This document shows, one piece after another, positions 38,711-53,300 of a stretch of DNA of 64,000 nucleotides. The position numbers and the translations under genes were made by a program. Under the pieces are notes generated by a model. It was not told the DNA's origin and ran no database searches. It saw only the letters and a list, made by a program, of their open reading frames with translations. The first letter of the stretch is position 1, and every line of letters begins with the position of its first letter. Source of the stretch: Liolophura sinensis (Eukaryota; Mollusca; Polyplacophora; Chitonida; Chitonidae); contig NC_088301.1 of assembly GCF_032854445.1 (NCBI RefSeq), positions 44,387,116-44,451,115 on the forward strand, given 5' to 3'.

Positions 38711-41394
38711 GTGTGTAAATATATATATATAATCTTTAGGACAAGCCTACTTGATAACTGGTTAGTTTTCTTGTGAATAACTGCATGCAGTTTCGCTTCA
38801 TTCAGAAGTTATCAACTAAAACTAGATGAACCTGCAGTTGGTTGTGGGTTTCCCCTGGGCTCTGCCCGGTTTCCGCTCACCATAATGCTGGCTGCCGTCG
38901 TATAAGTGAAATATTCTCGATTACGGCGTAAAACACCTGTCAAATAAATAAATATAACTAAATGACCATTATTTGGTAGATAACTGCCTAGCGCATGTTA
39001 TATAGATTCCATTGACGACGGCAAATAGAAATCCTATTATTTAAAATCTACATAGGGTGTAATTCGATCAGTTCTTTGAGAAAATCATCCATCTACATGG
39101 TATGTGTTTAAAGCTTAATTACCAGCTTAAGCTTAATTATCTTTTAAATGTTGCGTTCGTGAGAATGTATACAGCGAAAAGAATTTGCTTTTATGTATGT
39201 ATTTAAAGCTGCCTTCTTACAATCATCTTGAATGTATGCCATGTCATCGAAAATGGTTATATAAGTTATCGTTAAGGTTTAAGCCTTGGACATCTTTCGA
39301 ATTTAAAGAATTTTACAAAATCAAATATGTTTGATGAATGTTACATTGATCTGAAGACAAGTCCATTCGTTCTATGAGAAGCGTGTAGGCCTATAGTGCG
39401 ACATTTGTATTACCGTGGATTCCAGCACATGACTACCAATCACGTGTCTCAAGACACTAATTAGATCTGGTGGCTGACAAAATAGATGAGACATATAATT
39501 GTTTGCTCGAATAGATTTAGAGCAGTTTTAGTCCATCAAAGTTCAAAAAATCCTCTGCGCTGACATCATGTTGCCATTAGTTACCAAACATGCAGGTGCA
39601 ATATTTGCATAGATTTTTACCAGACGGGAATCAATGCTTGTCACTTTGCTTACTCTAGGCACTCTGTAGATATTAGTAATATATTATGCAGGGTAATGTG
39701 GACAAGATCACATAAAGCTGTTATAAATGATTTTAAGTGAAGAGCGTTCCTCAAAATTTTGGATTGCTAAATTGTATTTGGAAAGGAAATTTTTTCTTTC
39801 TGCAATTAGTATAATATCTAAGCATAGCTAAAAATACTTATCTCGCTGAATGCAAAGATACTTCACAGAACTAATTTATATTTGTTTAATAATATGAGAT
39901 ATAAGGTGCTGGCACGGAGCACTCTGCGAATATGTTAGAAATCACCTGAGCTTATTCTTTTCGTTGACAAGCACGCATGATTCAAACAATGAATTATACA
40001 TCTGAAAGAACAATAGACATATTGAATTGGTAAGTATTCTGTGCAATTCTTCTACCATTTGATTCATTATCTCCCCGCCTTCGCTCCGGGGTTTGTATAC
40101 GGAAAAAGCCCTGAACGGTGACACCGTGTTTGTTCGTCTGGAGTAAATACTCAGGATTCTGTTTGACTAGTGTCGCCGAACAGATTGTGCCACTTGTGGC
40201 ATTTCTCCTTACTCTGGACGAACTCCATTGATGCAATCACCATGGAAACAAGCACTACAGGCTAGCCCCTGAAGAAACAGTGGTGTCATAAAACACCGTA
40301 TGTGACTCCCATGTGTGCCCAGTAGGCTATAAGTGGAATGCTAAATTCAGCCTTAGTGTCAGAAGGTGAATTTTAAACTGCGCTAACTTTTAATTATCGA
40401 CAGCACAAGGACAAATGCAAATTATTTGTATGTATATAAATACAAATGTATACATAAAAGATAGTTTTATAGATAAATTTAAAAACATACGACAGCATGA
40501 ATACGAACACAATATACGGAGGAATATACAGAGAAATAAAAAATTAAATTTCATGCATAAATAATTAATAAAATAAATAAAATGAAGAAGTATATACAAA
40601 TAAAGATGATATAAACGAGAGCATGAATACCAAAGCAAGAAATTGTTGTATATTAACATAGGTTAATTTTTTGTGCTTTGATTTCAAAACTGTGAATCAC
40701 CAAATATTCATATAAGGCGAACAAATCAGAATCTGTTCAGTGGCAACTATCACATTTCTGAGACCAGGAAGAGGACAGATTAATGGAAACCCTGTAGGAA
40801 CACAGCATGTATTGTTGATGGGGAAGGGGAAGCACCTGTTAGTTCTCAGACCACTCGAGTTCGCACACAAATGACAACGATGCCGGAGTGATATTGATGA
40901 ATTCAACCACTGGTGGCTGAGATCGGGGGCTCTTACCGGGTGGGGGGAATAAGGCGTATACATGCAGTACTGGCCTTCAGCGTTCAGGGCGCCTCCGGAA
41001 AATCAAAGTTAGTTTGTATTAGGTAACAAAACATTTTCGAAGGTCTGAGGTTTTTTTGTTTTTGTTTTTGATCATGGTTGAATTCCTGCGTCTGACGCGA
41101 TGTTCTATTCAAATGGCTAACCTGAACGAAGCTGTTGATTACAGGCGTTTAAGTATTCAGCAGTCTGCCTTTTGAATGCATCCCACATACTAGAACCCTA
41201 ATTCAAACCAGGAATAACTCTGCCACAAGGAGAGATTGTAGCTGGAATCCGGGGTCTTTGAGGGGCGTATGCAGTGTTTGTGTCAAGGAAGAAATCAACG
41301 ACAATAGTCGGTACAAGCGGAAAAGTTGGATAATGTAGTAGGTATCATTTACCGCAGACAAAGACAGTATGTGTCAGGTGGTTAAGTTGCCACA
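38711..41394 (+). other. Sequence between the two alternative ROCO first exons
   Basis: It contains a SINE fragment (38826). The segment 40060-40260 is richer in GC than its surroundings. The stretch just upstream of 41395 should include the 5' UTR and promoter of the standard first exon. No clear TATA box is seen. Confidence 0.45.
38826..38957 (+). mobile_element. SINE fragment, same family
   Basis: It has ggctctgcccggtttccgct, accataatgctggctgccgt, gtataagtgaaatattctcg, cggcgtaaaacacc and an aaat tail. It lies just downstream of the alternative first exon of the ROCO gene. Confidence 0.8.
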
Positions 41395-44300
41395 ATGAGC
41401 TATAACCAGGAGGAGTGCAGTGAATTAAGCACTCTTTCCGAGGAGGATATCAGATGTCCCGGCCCATTATACAGGTATGAACGAAATCAGTTTCTTCGTA
41501 ATTATTTCGTGTAGCGCACGTGTCTCCATGACGTTTAGTCGGATAATCAGCAGCAATTATATCTAGATACATGATATTGCCATACCTTAGCATCATATCT
41601 TGAAGGTTTGAATGATGTTGCTTAGACTGACAGCTTATTCAGTTTTCTGGAAAATACTTAGCCCAAGGGTATACTTCTACTGTAGTAAGCTATACATTAA
41701 TATTATTGTCTTGTGCCGATGTAAATATCATTAAGACATTAAAGGATCTGAAACAGTTTCAGTTTTACTTATACGATATTCTCCAAGTACACAAAACTAA
41801 CTCGATATGTTTTGAAACAGTTATGTCCTAATATTTCTAGTGTTTTAGTATGATAAAGAAGATTTATAGCCCTAGTTCTGCTTTGCGTTTGGAATGTTTA
41901 ACATATTTAATGTTAATTTCAATAAATCAATCAGAAAGTCAATAATTTGGGTTCATCTAGTGCGTTGTCGATGATATGTTTATATTGGAGGTGATGTGGT
42001 GTCGTAACAGTTGTCGGCCTCATGGCGACATTATAAATAGCGTCTAAGGCGAGTTAGCCAACATACTTAAGATTAGCAATTGTCAGCTTGTAATTCAAAT
42101 AACCCTGTGTGTGGATGTTAACTAAAGTTAAGCTTTTCCTTTTGAAATATTCCATCTTCCCTGTGCTACTTTAATTTTACTTGGTGCATAGACAGAGATT
42201 GTGTAAATATACTTGCACATTAAGATATTTTAACAAATTAATCCAAGGATTCGTAAAACTATTGATTCCAAATGAAAATAAAATTGCACATACAACAATA
42301 GCTATTGGCTGAAGCCAGAACTTTCTTCCTGGTGATCCAACATACCATTCATCTTCAGCAGCACTCATCATAATGTAACAACGACCCACCCCGGGCGTGT
42401 GAAAAGTTGAACTTTATTTTCTGACTGAACTATAACATTGTCATCGTACAGGTCAAGTTTCCTTGGAATTGAAAAATGGACAGCAGGTAGCACCCCTGAT
42501 TCAGTGTTTTCAAAAGATGATACGGGACGCCTGAAATAGACTTGATTGATGTGGCATGCAGTCCAATTGATGTATGCTGTGTGCAGTACTGCTGATCCCG
42601 ACAGCTAATAGTACACTTGAACGAGCTGATTGCAGTACGGTTGACAGATGGTCACTGCCATACAACTGATCCATGTTGACTGCTGTACGGTTGATTCATG
42701 CTGACTGCAATACAACTGATCCGTGTTGACAGTAATACAGCTGGTCCTTGCCGACGGCAATACAGCTGATCCATGCTGACGGCAATTCAGATGATTCAGG
42801 CTGACTGCAATACAACTGATCCATGCTGACTATAACACAACTGATCCAGGCTGATCAATAAAGCCAATCCTTGCTGACGGCAATACAGCTGCTTCCGGCT
42901 GACTACAATACAATTGATCCATGCTGACTGTAATACAGCTGATCCAGGCCGACCAATAAAGCTGATCCTTTCTAACTACAATACCGCTGATCAAGGCTGC
43001 CCCAATACAGCAAACGCATACTGACTGCAATAGAGCTGATCCAAGCTGACGGCAATTCAGCTGATCCAGGCTGCAATACAGCTTGTCCATGCTGACGGCA
43101 ATATAGCTGCTCCATGCTGACCAAGGCAGCCTTCAACACAGCTGATCCATGTTGACTGCAATAGAGCTGATCCAAGATGACGGCAAAACAGCTGATCCAT
43201 ACTGACTACAATACAGCTGATCCATGCTGACTGCAATACAGCCGATCAAGGCTGGCTGCGGAGAACTTGACCAAATCAGCCATCGAAACAGCTTATCAGG
43301 ACGGCTTATAGTTCAGATGACCAAGGTAGCTTTCATACAGCTGATCCACGCTGAGCGCAATACATTTGTCCAAGGCAGCCTGTGATACAGCTGATCCATT
43401 TTAACTGTCTGAATGGTCATATCCATACTATCAAGGTTAAACACATTAATTAAATGCATTATAAATTTATATTTTTGACACAGGGTAAAAGTCTTCTTCA
43501 TGGGGGACCAAGGTTCTGGAAAATCCAGCCTTGTGCAGAGCTTGCTTGGTCCGTCACCTAAGCTGATAGAGCAGTCAACGGATGGTGTAAGCCTGGACAT
43601 TTGGTACCCTTTCAAAAACACGAGCCATGGTAGGTTATTTCTTTTATTGCGTTTCCCAGGATTGCCTTTGTATGTGGAATATGTAGATAAATAGCGGTAT
43701 TGGATTAGAGGGGTTATGTAGTATCTCGCCACACACGATGGCTTCCAGGTTCTCACAACTCAAGGTAAACAAATTGGCTGAATTGCTTCTCCTCAGTCAA
43801 TACAGTTGCTTTGTTTTGCATTGCGGAATACTACTGTTAATATATAACCCATATATCAACAGTATTATTTGATTGTCATCATGATCTCAAACTGACACGT
43901 TTTCCTGTATGGTTTGCAGCTGATCTCTTTGACTTCACCCTAAATAGGGAACAACGCCATTTGGTATTAGAGATGTGGGACCTAGCTGGCCGTCAGGTAA
44001 GATCACGTGATATTCACATTCCACGTTCCTGTATATGTTGTAATTTCAACATTAAATGGTATTATTGTTAAGATTAATAGTAGCAGATAAGTGAAATCTG
44101 GTCAAAACTTAAGAAACGTGTACCATGCAAGTATACACGATGTCAGCAGTAAAATATTTTTATCTCAGTTTTGCATTGATTGCAATCTGTTCATATATCC
44201 AACGTGACGATCTAATTCAATGCGATGAATAGCACGAGGTAAGCGGAATTAGACACAATGATGAAGCCGAGCGTCAGAGATTTAGGACACCGTGCATACA

Positions 44301-47300
44301 CTGTAAAACTGAAGAAACTTAGAGTGAAGGTGTTTGATGAAATAACCTTGACATATTGGTTTATGCAGTAATAACTTGTCACGTTAATTGAAATCAGTCG
44401 ATATTCCAAATCAGAAGTTTAACTTGTAATCCGAGAATGATTTTTAATACAAGTGTAGGGTTCTCAGTCGCACTTTGATGCAGTTGTAAGAAAAACGCCA
44501 TATTGATGTAATTATAGATGAATGCTTATACAGCTCCTAACCCCGATTTCAGCGTAATTAAACAGATGTGACATCTTGATAAGGCTTTAGTATTGTTGAC
44601 TGTTAATAGGTATGCCAAGGTGTACATCCCATGTACATGACGAGTGGTGCCCTCTATGTAGTGGTTTTTAATTCAGCTGACGATACCAGCCTTGAAAGTG
44701 TGTCCACTACTTTCTCTACAATACAGCACAAGGTAAGACTCTAGGTAGTGTGGGATGTTGCATACCGAAGTCCTGGTGTACCCTATTATAGTGTTCATAA
44801 TGACATGGAATAAAATATGAATTACATACCATGAGGAAATTGTCGTGACTGAGGCACTGACTGTTTTCAAATCAAAGACAGCAGTATAGAATGTAAAACC
44901 AGTGACAGCACTGTGATGGCAAATGGTTGAGTGTGGCCACGTGTCAGTTTGCCTAGTTTTATTCTGAGCACTATAACGTAATAAGAAATAGATATAAACA
45001 TGCCGTGATGTCCACTCAATTTATTATACGTCTTTGGTCAATAATTTCTTAAAATAGTGTCACATGTAAAACAATTTCATGAAAACAATGCAAAGAGACA
45101 AAATCTTGTCCGTCTCTGTGTGAAGGTGGTGGTTGTGATTTACAGATGGTAATGAATTGGTCACGCCTGCAATGCTGCTAAAATGTAAAGTAACAAATGA
45201 TATACACATGATATGTTTTCTTACAATGAGTTATATGACGTATATTTTGCCGCTGTCAGTATTATGAACGATGAACGCTTGCAGGCTCCTGGGAGTACAG
45301 TCATATTAGTGAGTTCTCACACGGACAAGCTGACAAATGAAGACGACTCAAAGGCGCAGAACAAAGCCCGGAATTGCCTGGCAGGATTGCGCATGTGTGA
45401 TCAGGAAATGGTGACAACCCTCAAACAGCATACGGCGCAAGTCAGGCAAGGCACGCTTTTCATGTGTTAATACCTTTGATAGATAGCAGGATACATAAAT
45501 TATGGCACGTATTTCCTTAGGCATTATTGATAAAGTGTTATGAGTTGTTTCGTCTTGTAACTGCATAGATTATTTTCTAGATTAGAAACAAATTTTGAGC
45601 TCAGCTTGACCCATGTTGTTTTTATTAAATGCTGCACCAAGTTAACTACTTTGACGAAACTGTTCAAACTGACATATATTACCCTATTTTATATTTTTAA
45701 AACTAATTTAATACGTTCATATCTTATCTGTGTTAAAATGTATAACAAAATTATAAGAGAATTACTGTTGTTATGGACTGTAAAACTTAGATCTGTTCTG
45801 CATTCAACAGGGGTATATCTTCGAAACCGATTGTCCTTGATCGCGTGAACCAATTAGAGAAAGTTATAAACAAGAGACTGTGCTTCCCGAACATGATTTT
45901 CAACGTTAGTTGTTTGTCTGGAAAGGTAAATATACCTTATATATTTATCGAGTGTCTTGACAACACACCATTGTGAGTAAATCTACACCAGTAAATCAAA
46001 TCAAATAAATTAATAAATAAATGTTACTGGAGGACAGTTTATTGGGATCAAATGTCGATCCAGCTCTCACTGGCATGGCTTTTGCAGTCAGAAGGTTTGT
46101 CCGGCAGCTGTACTGGAACCTTCTCACCTGTCATCACGCCCCAAATCAGGATACACATCAGGGCACAACAGGACAACCCAATATGTCGATTGCTCAATAC
46201 CTCAAACTATTTAGATGGATGCTGGGGTAATATCGTGATGTCGTTGACTGAGCCATATAAACATGGTTGTATGTTTTCTGACGGTGTACGTCAGATGAAA
46301 TTCAGCTGTTGATTTGGCCGTTAACATTTGTCTCAGAGAGTGCCACATATACTATAAATATGCTCACCTGGGTTTAGGTACAGCCCCCTTTGATCTATGC
46401 GTGTGTAAACTCAACGATTAATTCAGTTAAAGTATAGAGTTTGCGTATGATTCTAGTTGAACCTAAGCTGGTCTGCGCTATATTGGAGTGACTGTGCGTG
46501 TTGTTAACATGAACTGGTAAAGCTCCATTACCTCAACATGGCCAATCAACTTATGTTATGCAACCCTCTCTTTCTTCATATATAGCATAATCAAGTTGCA
46601 TATTGATGCAAGGGTACTTGTGATAATGGGAAAAAAACACTTTTTTTGTCAAATGTGAGATCGTTGTTTTATTTCTTTTACTTTTCAGGGCCTTAGTGAA
46701 TTAAGAAAGGAGATTTTGCTTACCGCCCTTGACACTGTAAAGTTTCCCCATTTATGTAGGGCAATGAAACAAGAGACCATAAACTTATATGACGAAATAC
46801 TCAAATTACGAGAAAGAGGATCTGTGATACTGTCTTGGAAAGACTTCAGAAATTTAACGCTTACCGACAATTTACTGGACGATGGTACTTTGGAAGAGGA
46901 AACAGAACTTTTACACACTATTGTAAGTATATGAATGCTTAAAGACGCCATATTGACATTTTATGGTGCACTTGGTGAAATGTGTGTCAGTATCCTTTGT
47001 CGGGTTTTGTAAATGAATATCAGAACAAAATGACACAAACCTCACTTTAGAAGAGAGGGTATCTAATGGGGGTGGGGGTGGGGGTGGGGGGGGGGGGAGG
47101 GGGTTACTGGAACAACCCAGTCTGTACATCTGTCTGTAGACGCCATTTTGCCCATGCATCTTCTCCCATACTACCATGCCAATTCCAATGAAACGTACCA
47201 TACATCTTGCCCATCACCTGGACTTGCACGTGCTTAAGTTTAATTTTAATCGGGTAATTATTTTCATATTTACACCAATTTAGGACTGCGTAACTGTGCT

Positions 47301-50300
47301 TTCCATATATTCAGATTTTGTCCATGCAACTCTTCCTGAAGTATTGAACCTATTTCTATGAAACTTAGCATACATCTTTCCTATAATGTAAACTTGTGCC
47401 TACTTAAGTTTAATTAGAATAGGGTAATTATTTTCATAAATACTCCGGTTTAGGTACTGAGTGCAATAATGGATTTTCATATACACTGAATTCTGTTCTG
47501 ATTGGTACATTTCTCCATTCAACCAGTGCAATGCACATCACGAATGACCCATGAAACAATCCACATAAAGCCAAGCTAAGCAACACGATGCCCTGTTATT
47601 TCTTTTAAGGTTTTCGTATTTTTCTTTTATTTTTGGAAATATTGGGGGATGGAAGGGGTATTTCGCACATCCGAATTCTAGTTTTAGTTTTAGCTTCATT
47701 TCCTTATTTGCAGAATATACACCTTAACATCTTGTGTGCTTATCTCAATGTTTTGCGTGTTATTTTATGTTTCAGGGCGGTGTTTTAGATTTGACAGTTT
47801 CTTCCACCAGTGATGCCCGTTTATGTGATAGATATATCTGTGTTCATCCTCAAGCCTTCGCCAATTCCCTATGTGCATATCATTTAGACGACGAACGAAA
47901 ACAGTTTAAACTGGAAGCAAAAAGATTTTGGCCAAAAGAGTCAGGCTTTAAGAAACCGGACCCTAGCGTTTTAGTCAGATCACTGGAGAAAATTCTCAAG
48001 TGTGGGCTTGTGAGGGAGGTCCTTCTTCCTTTGTTGTGGCAGGTATAATGTCATATTTCTATTTTCTAAAGAACGACCCTGCTTTAACTCCCACGCCAAA
48101 TATCACAAAAGTCCACACCTGATTTTTACATTGAGTAAGTTTTATCTTCATTCCTTCATACTAAATAACAGAAAAGTACTCAAGTGAAGTGGACCTTGAG
48201 TGGCCACAAATTCCTTACCAAACATATACATATACTATACCAACAATCAGAGAAGTACTCACTTGAATTTGATCTTAACTGACCGTCATTAAACTCGTAC
48301 CAAGTATCCTTTAGGGTAATCTAGTTAGCAGTATATGAAACATTAAACAATACTTCTCTGAATATGTGGCCTTAAACTCCTTATCCCCATATACCAATTA
48401 TCCCCTAAGTTACCTTTCTCTCGTTAGCATCATACTTTTTAAGTGTTGAAACACTTGTTTATGGGCCACTTCCATTACAGATATTGTGGCCCAAGTACTC
48501 TACCAAATAAAAAAGAATTAGTTAAATGAATTTGAAACTGATTGACCTCTTACTCCTTATCTTCATACCAATTAAATGAAAACTGAATTAGACCGTTTAA
48601 AAATATTTAATTAACTTATTTTTATACTATCAAAGTAGTCCCGACCTGAATTTGTTGAAATGGTCTTATACTCCTTAGCAGCATAACGAATAACAGAAAT
48701 GCCGTGAGATTGAAGGAAAATGTCTATCAACAAATTCTATAAATGGTAGTATCCTTTTTATTACATGTTGAAAAACATCCATGGACGCGGGTCCATGGAA
48801 ATACAAATATATCCCAAATACATAAGTGTAGTTAATAACTTTATAGTTAATCCTCACCCCCCTTTTTCAAAGTAGCCTCCTAAATCGAGTCCGTTGCGAC
48901 AAGTCTAAAACTGAAATGCCATACACTATTTCAAAGCGTTATTTTATCGAAAATCTAGTGTCGAAAGTTAAAATCATGTGAAAGACCATTTATTTGACGC
49001 TTATTTCATTTTATTAAAATGTTTTATCGGTCTAGCACTGCTGTGATTTATCTTCTCCTGTGCCAATTTACAAATCTATTAACAAGAATATCTTCAATAC
49101 GTTATTTTTATATTGCAGGAAATTGACTACACCGATGAACAGATGCGCTACATGCTGCAAGTTTTGACTGGCACGGGACTTTTGGTGGCTTCAGAAAAGT
49201 CACGCAGTCATTGTGAAGGTTTGGCGCTACCTAACTTCCGAAGTTTGATAGTCACATCGCAGTACTATTGTCCGTTGTCAGACAAACTGCCAGACTGCAA
49301 ACCAGTAAGTTACTTATGTTTTATTCTGTGACCACGTTGTGTATACAGTGCAGAAAGCTTAAAAAGTTTTTAACCCAGAAGCCCAAAATAGCTTGAGACT
49401 AGTATGAGTTTCGGAATACTCTTTTCTTTACGCTAGGACTGTTAATCATAATTTGCGCATGTCTGTTTTTAGTTCACGACTGAAAGCCTTAAAACTTCAG
49501 AGCTTTTTGAAATAAGGAATGTTGTTTGATTTTTCCTCAAACATACTCAGATAGCCAACACTCAGCTAGACTTCTTGCGTCAGTCTGCACCTCTTCCAAG
49601 TTTTCAGTAGGAAACCTAACCCGCCTAAAAAAAATAGGTTCAAGCGGTAGACTATTTTGTTCTTTTTTTAAAATATATCACTGTTTCTATATAGTTGTGT
49701 TTGTCAATCCATGAGATAAATCACAAGAACTGTAGCATAAGAGCAGAGAATATAATAAACACGTACAGCATAGAGAGCAAAGCCAGAGCAGCAACGACAG
49801 TGTGATAGCTGGCGAATGGTCACACGTAACCAGTGAAATACGGTCACTTGTCAATTTACCTGTCAGGGTTTTATTCTGTTTATGTAAATGCATAAATAGT
49901 GGCAAATTACACGCCCCTAGACCCTATGGCCAGTGGTCTTTAATACAGTTCAAACCAGTTTGTTTATTCGGGAAACCTTCCCTGATGTGCTTAGTTTGGC
50001 CACACTTATGTTTATTCTGCAACCCAGTTGTAAAAGCTTCACATATTTTCATTTCAGTAGTTTGATTCTTAAAGTGCTTTAATTTCATTCCACACCAAAG
50101 AAGCAGACTGTGTAAAATGTAAAAAATAAATACATAGCCAGTAAAGTCCTGTTTTTTGTAGCAACTTCATTGGACACCGAAGCCTTTTAAAGGTGACATT
50201 CAAGTCGGATGGAGATACAAGTTTTTGTCGGGTGTTCCTCCCCTGTTGATGAAGAGAATGATGGCTGTTTGTCGGTCAGCTTCACCCGACGCCAATTACC

Positions 50301-53300
50301 TTCACTGCTGGAAATTTGGAGTCCTCCTCAGAATGGACGAGGTAAAAAACAAAACCCCCCCCCCCCAAAAAAAAAAAAAAAAAAAAACGGCGACATTTAA
50401 TACATCACCAATTTTTCTGAGTAAAGCACTTCAAGGCACTGGATCGTGTTTTTAATACGCCTTATGCCATGTTTTAATACGCCTACGTCCGTTAGATTAT
50501 TTCAAGAATTTATGTTTAATTCCGATCGATTTGGGGTATATTATCACCTTATAAGTGAATGATTGTTCAATCTCAGCACAGATTCTGCACTGGATATCTA
50601 ATATCTACGGTCAAAACACTACTGATCCGTCTCTTTCGTTATACTGTTGCAAGCAAGTAAACAGATAATGAAAGGCAAAGCAAACCCTGAAGTGAAGTGT
50701 ATATCATAAAAAGACCATTAAAACTGTCCAGAAAAAAATACGATTTATTTTTTAAAATGTCTTCAGTTAAGTAAAATGTCATTAAAATATCAGATACTAT
50801 GTGGTGGACTATAGTGACCCAGAGGGTATCAGTGACGCCACATCGATACTTCTTGCTTCAAACAGTTCATTTCAAGGTCCAGTCGGTGAATGCCTTCATA
50901 GATCTATATGCACATGCATTTTAAATGATAAAATATATCAGTATGTGTGTGTTAAGTGGCAAAAATCTGATGAGATGTCAGTAGTCCAAGTATGATAAAA
51001 AAGGCTGCCGTAGACTTTAAAGTTTCATATGCATTTTACTTCGTTGAAAACATAGTAAAAAATAATCAAACTATTATTGTGGACAATGGCCTTTCAGATG
51101 AGATACATTTCAAGTTAGTGTTTTCTTTGTCTTTCAGATACCATAGGGATCTTGACGCTAACTCTTTCAGTACTTGATTTCGCCAAGTTTTGTCAGCTTT
51201 CAAAGATGCTATTTCTTCAGCATCGCATAAGACAATGTTATTTATTTGATTGGTGTTTTACGCCGTATTCAAGAATAGTTCACTTATAAGAGAATTCACA
51301 TACTGTCTTGAGTGAGTGAATGAGTGCATGGGATTTAACGTCGTCCTTAACAATTTTTCAGTCATATGACGGCGAAAGAATCCTTACAGTGCATGCAATG
51401 TGCCTCCTTGTTGCAGGACGGATTTCCACCGCTCTTTTATCTAGTGCTGCTTCACTGAGACGCCTTACCGAAGGCAAGTAAGCCGGCCCGCCCGAGCCAT
51501 TATACTGATACGTGTCAACTAGTCGTTGCACTATCGCCTTCATGCTGAACGCCAAGCGAGGAAGTTACAGCTTCCTTTTTTAAAGTCTTAGGTGTGACTC
51601 GATCAAAGGTTTGACCCTGGATCTAGCGCTCCCGAAGCGGACGCTCGACCATCTGTGTACTGTCTTAATTCAATGCAATTACCATCGTTCGTCTGTACGT
51701 AACATAAGATTTTGGTTAAATAATTGTAAAGGTTTTCAGATGAAAGAGATAAATGCACTGTATGTTTAATCTCATGAACAGGTTATTATTTGCTTGACTG
51801 AGGAGGGACAACACTTTGATATCTGTTGCCGAGTTAACGCCGATGATCCAGGACGGGAAGATGAAGCTGTACAGCTGATATGGGCTCACTTATCTCCCTT
51901 GTTAAAATCCATGAGCTACCTGTTAGCATCCTGGCGAGGATTATTTACAGAGGTGCATTTGATATTGTTAGTGTTTGAGATTGATTTTGCGTATTGGTTT
52001 GCCTGTTTTAAGGGAGAAACTTATATTATATAGTGAAAAAATGTGTTAGTTCAATATATGAGCCTTGTGACATTTCATTATCATGGGGAAGTTAGTAGAT
52101 GGTGTAACTCGAACTCTCAGTAACATAAACTCAGCCTGAAACGAAATTGTATTTCCTCTTGCTGACAAAGATTCGACTGCTTCTTGTTTTGAGTATTTGT
52201 GGTCAACCCTATTTGATTTACCTGAAACTTTAGAGTTTATTGATGATACCCCAGTGGCACAAGGTCTGCTCCGACAGCGTTACAAGACACAGAATATGGT
52301 GGCGCTTATCCCGCTTGCGATCTCATATTTCGTATGCAGGGATAGTTTCAATTTTCCTTTATGTCGATTTCTGTTTTAAATACTTTTTTGTTTAAGCAAA
52401 ATGTTTGAAATTAAGCTTCAAGTCTGATATTCGTATACTGCTCTTAAATCATGAAGGGGCGAACCCAGACGATAATCAGAGTAAAACCATAACAGGGACG
52501 AGAGTGTAACAGTGAGTAGCACACATTTCCAGAACAATTCATATAAACCAATTGCACAGTATGTATTAACATTGTGTAACGAATTTTCAGATCTTCCTCA
52601 TCCCACTGGGTTCTCAGTTGTTTGGAGGAGAGAAAGTTGAAGGAGAGACAGGCTTGGCTTTGTTAGAGTGTCTCATTAACTGGGAAAAAGGAGAAAATAT
52701 ATGTCCCAGAGAAGGAGAGAATGTCCCTGTGCTAGACCTGGATCTTCTGTTTCCATTTAAAGGTAAAATAATGCAGTCCACAAATGCATATGACTCTCAC
52801 TACTCACCACTACACCAGGCGCCTGGACAACATGTACAATAAAGGTTCAACAGAATTATATCCTATGTACCTGGCCATTCGAAGTTAAAAGCAAATATGC
52901 TTTTCGTGTCCCACTGTTCTGTTCTCAATCAGTAACCAGACTTTCGTAAAATATTGTCGCGATGCATGCTCTATTACAGACGAAATGAAGGATATGGGGA
53001 TAATATAACCGTCGCATTCAAAAACTGAAATTTTTTAACGCGCGCTGCATTTGTATGTTAATAATACCTAATTGTGATTCATACTTTGTTGTCCAAACCT
53101 TCTTGTTACTTTTGGAATGGTCTTTTACTTGGACTATTCACAGAATTTCGTTGTATCCTTTAGAGACCTTAAAACAGGGGTCTTAATGTGAATCGGGACC
53201 TACATTTTACAGATATAATCCCTATATCGGTACGCTACACTTAGCAAACAGAGTGGTGATCATTAGTGTGATAGCAACCAACAATTATATCCATGCCGGA

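Noticed and set aside
40390-40963. Minus-strand open frames of 88-89 codons upstream of the ROCO first exon
   Set aside because: Composition follows local AT-rich or low-complexity sequence, with no recognisable domain.
46021-46312. Overlapping plus-strand open frames in ROCO intron 6
   Set aside because: No family resemblance. They follow an aaat-rich repeat tail, and no splice-phase reason exists to include them.
46911-47201. Minus-strand open frame with a polyproline run
   Set aside because: Reverse reading of the G-rich tract.
50795-50988. Open block in ROCO intron 10 (YYVVDYSDPEG) and a 54-base alternative at 50823-50876
   Set aside because: The first does not fit the splice phases on both sides. 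The second fits but has a poor acceptor, and direct joining of exons 10 and 11 already gives the expected COR-B pattern.
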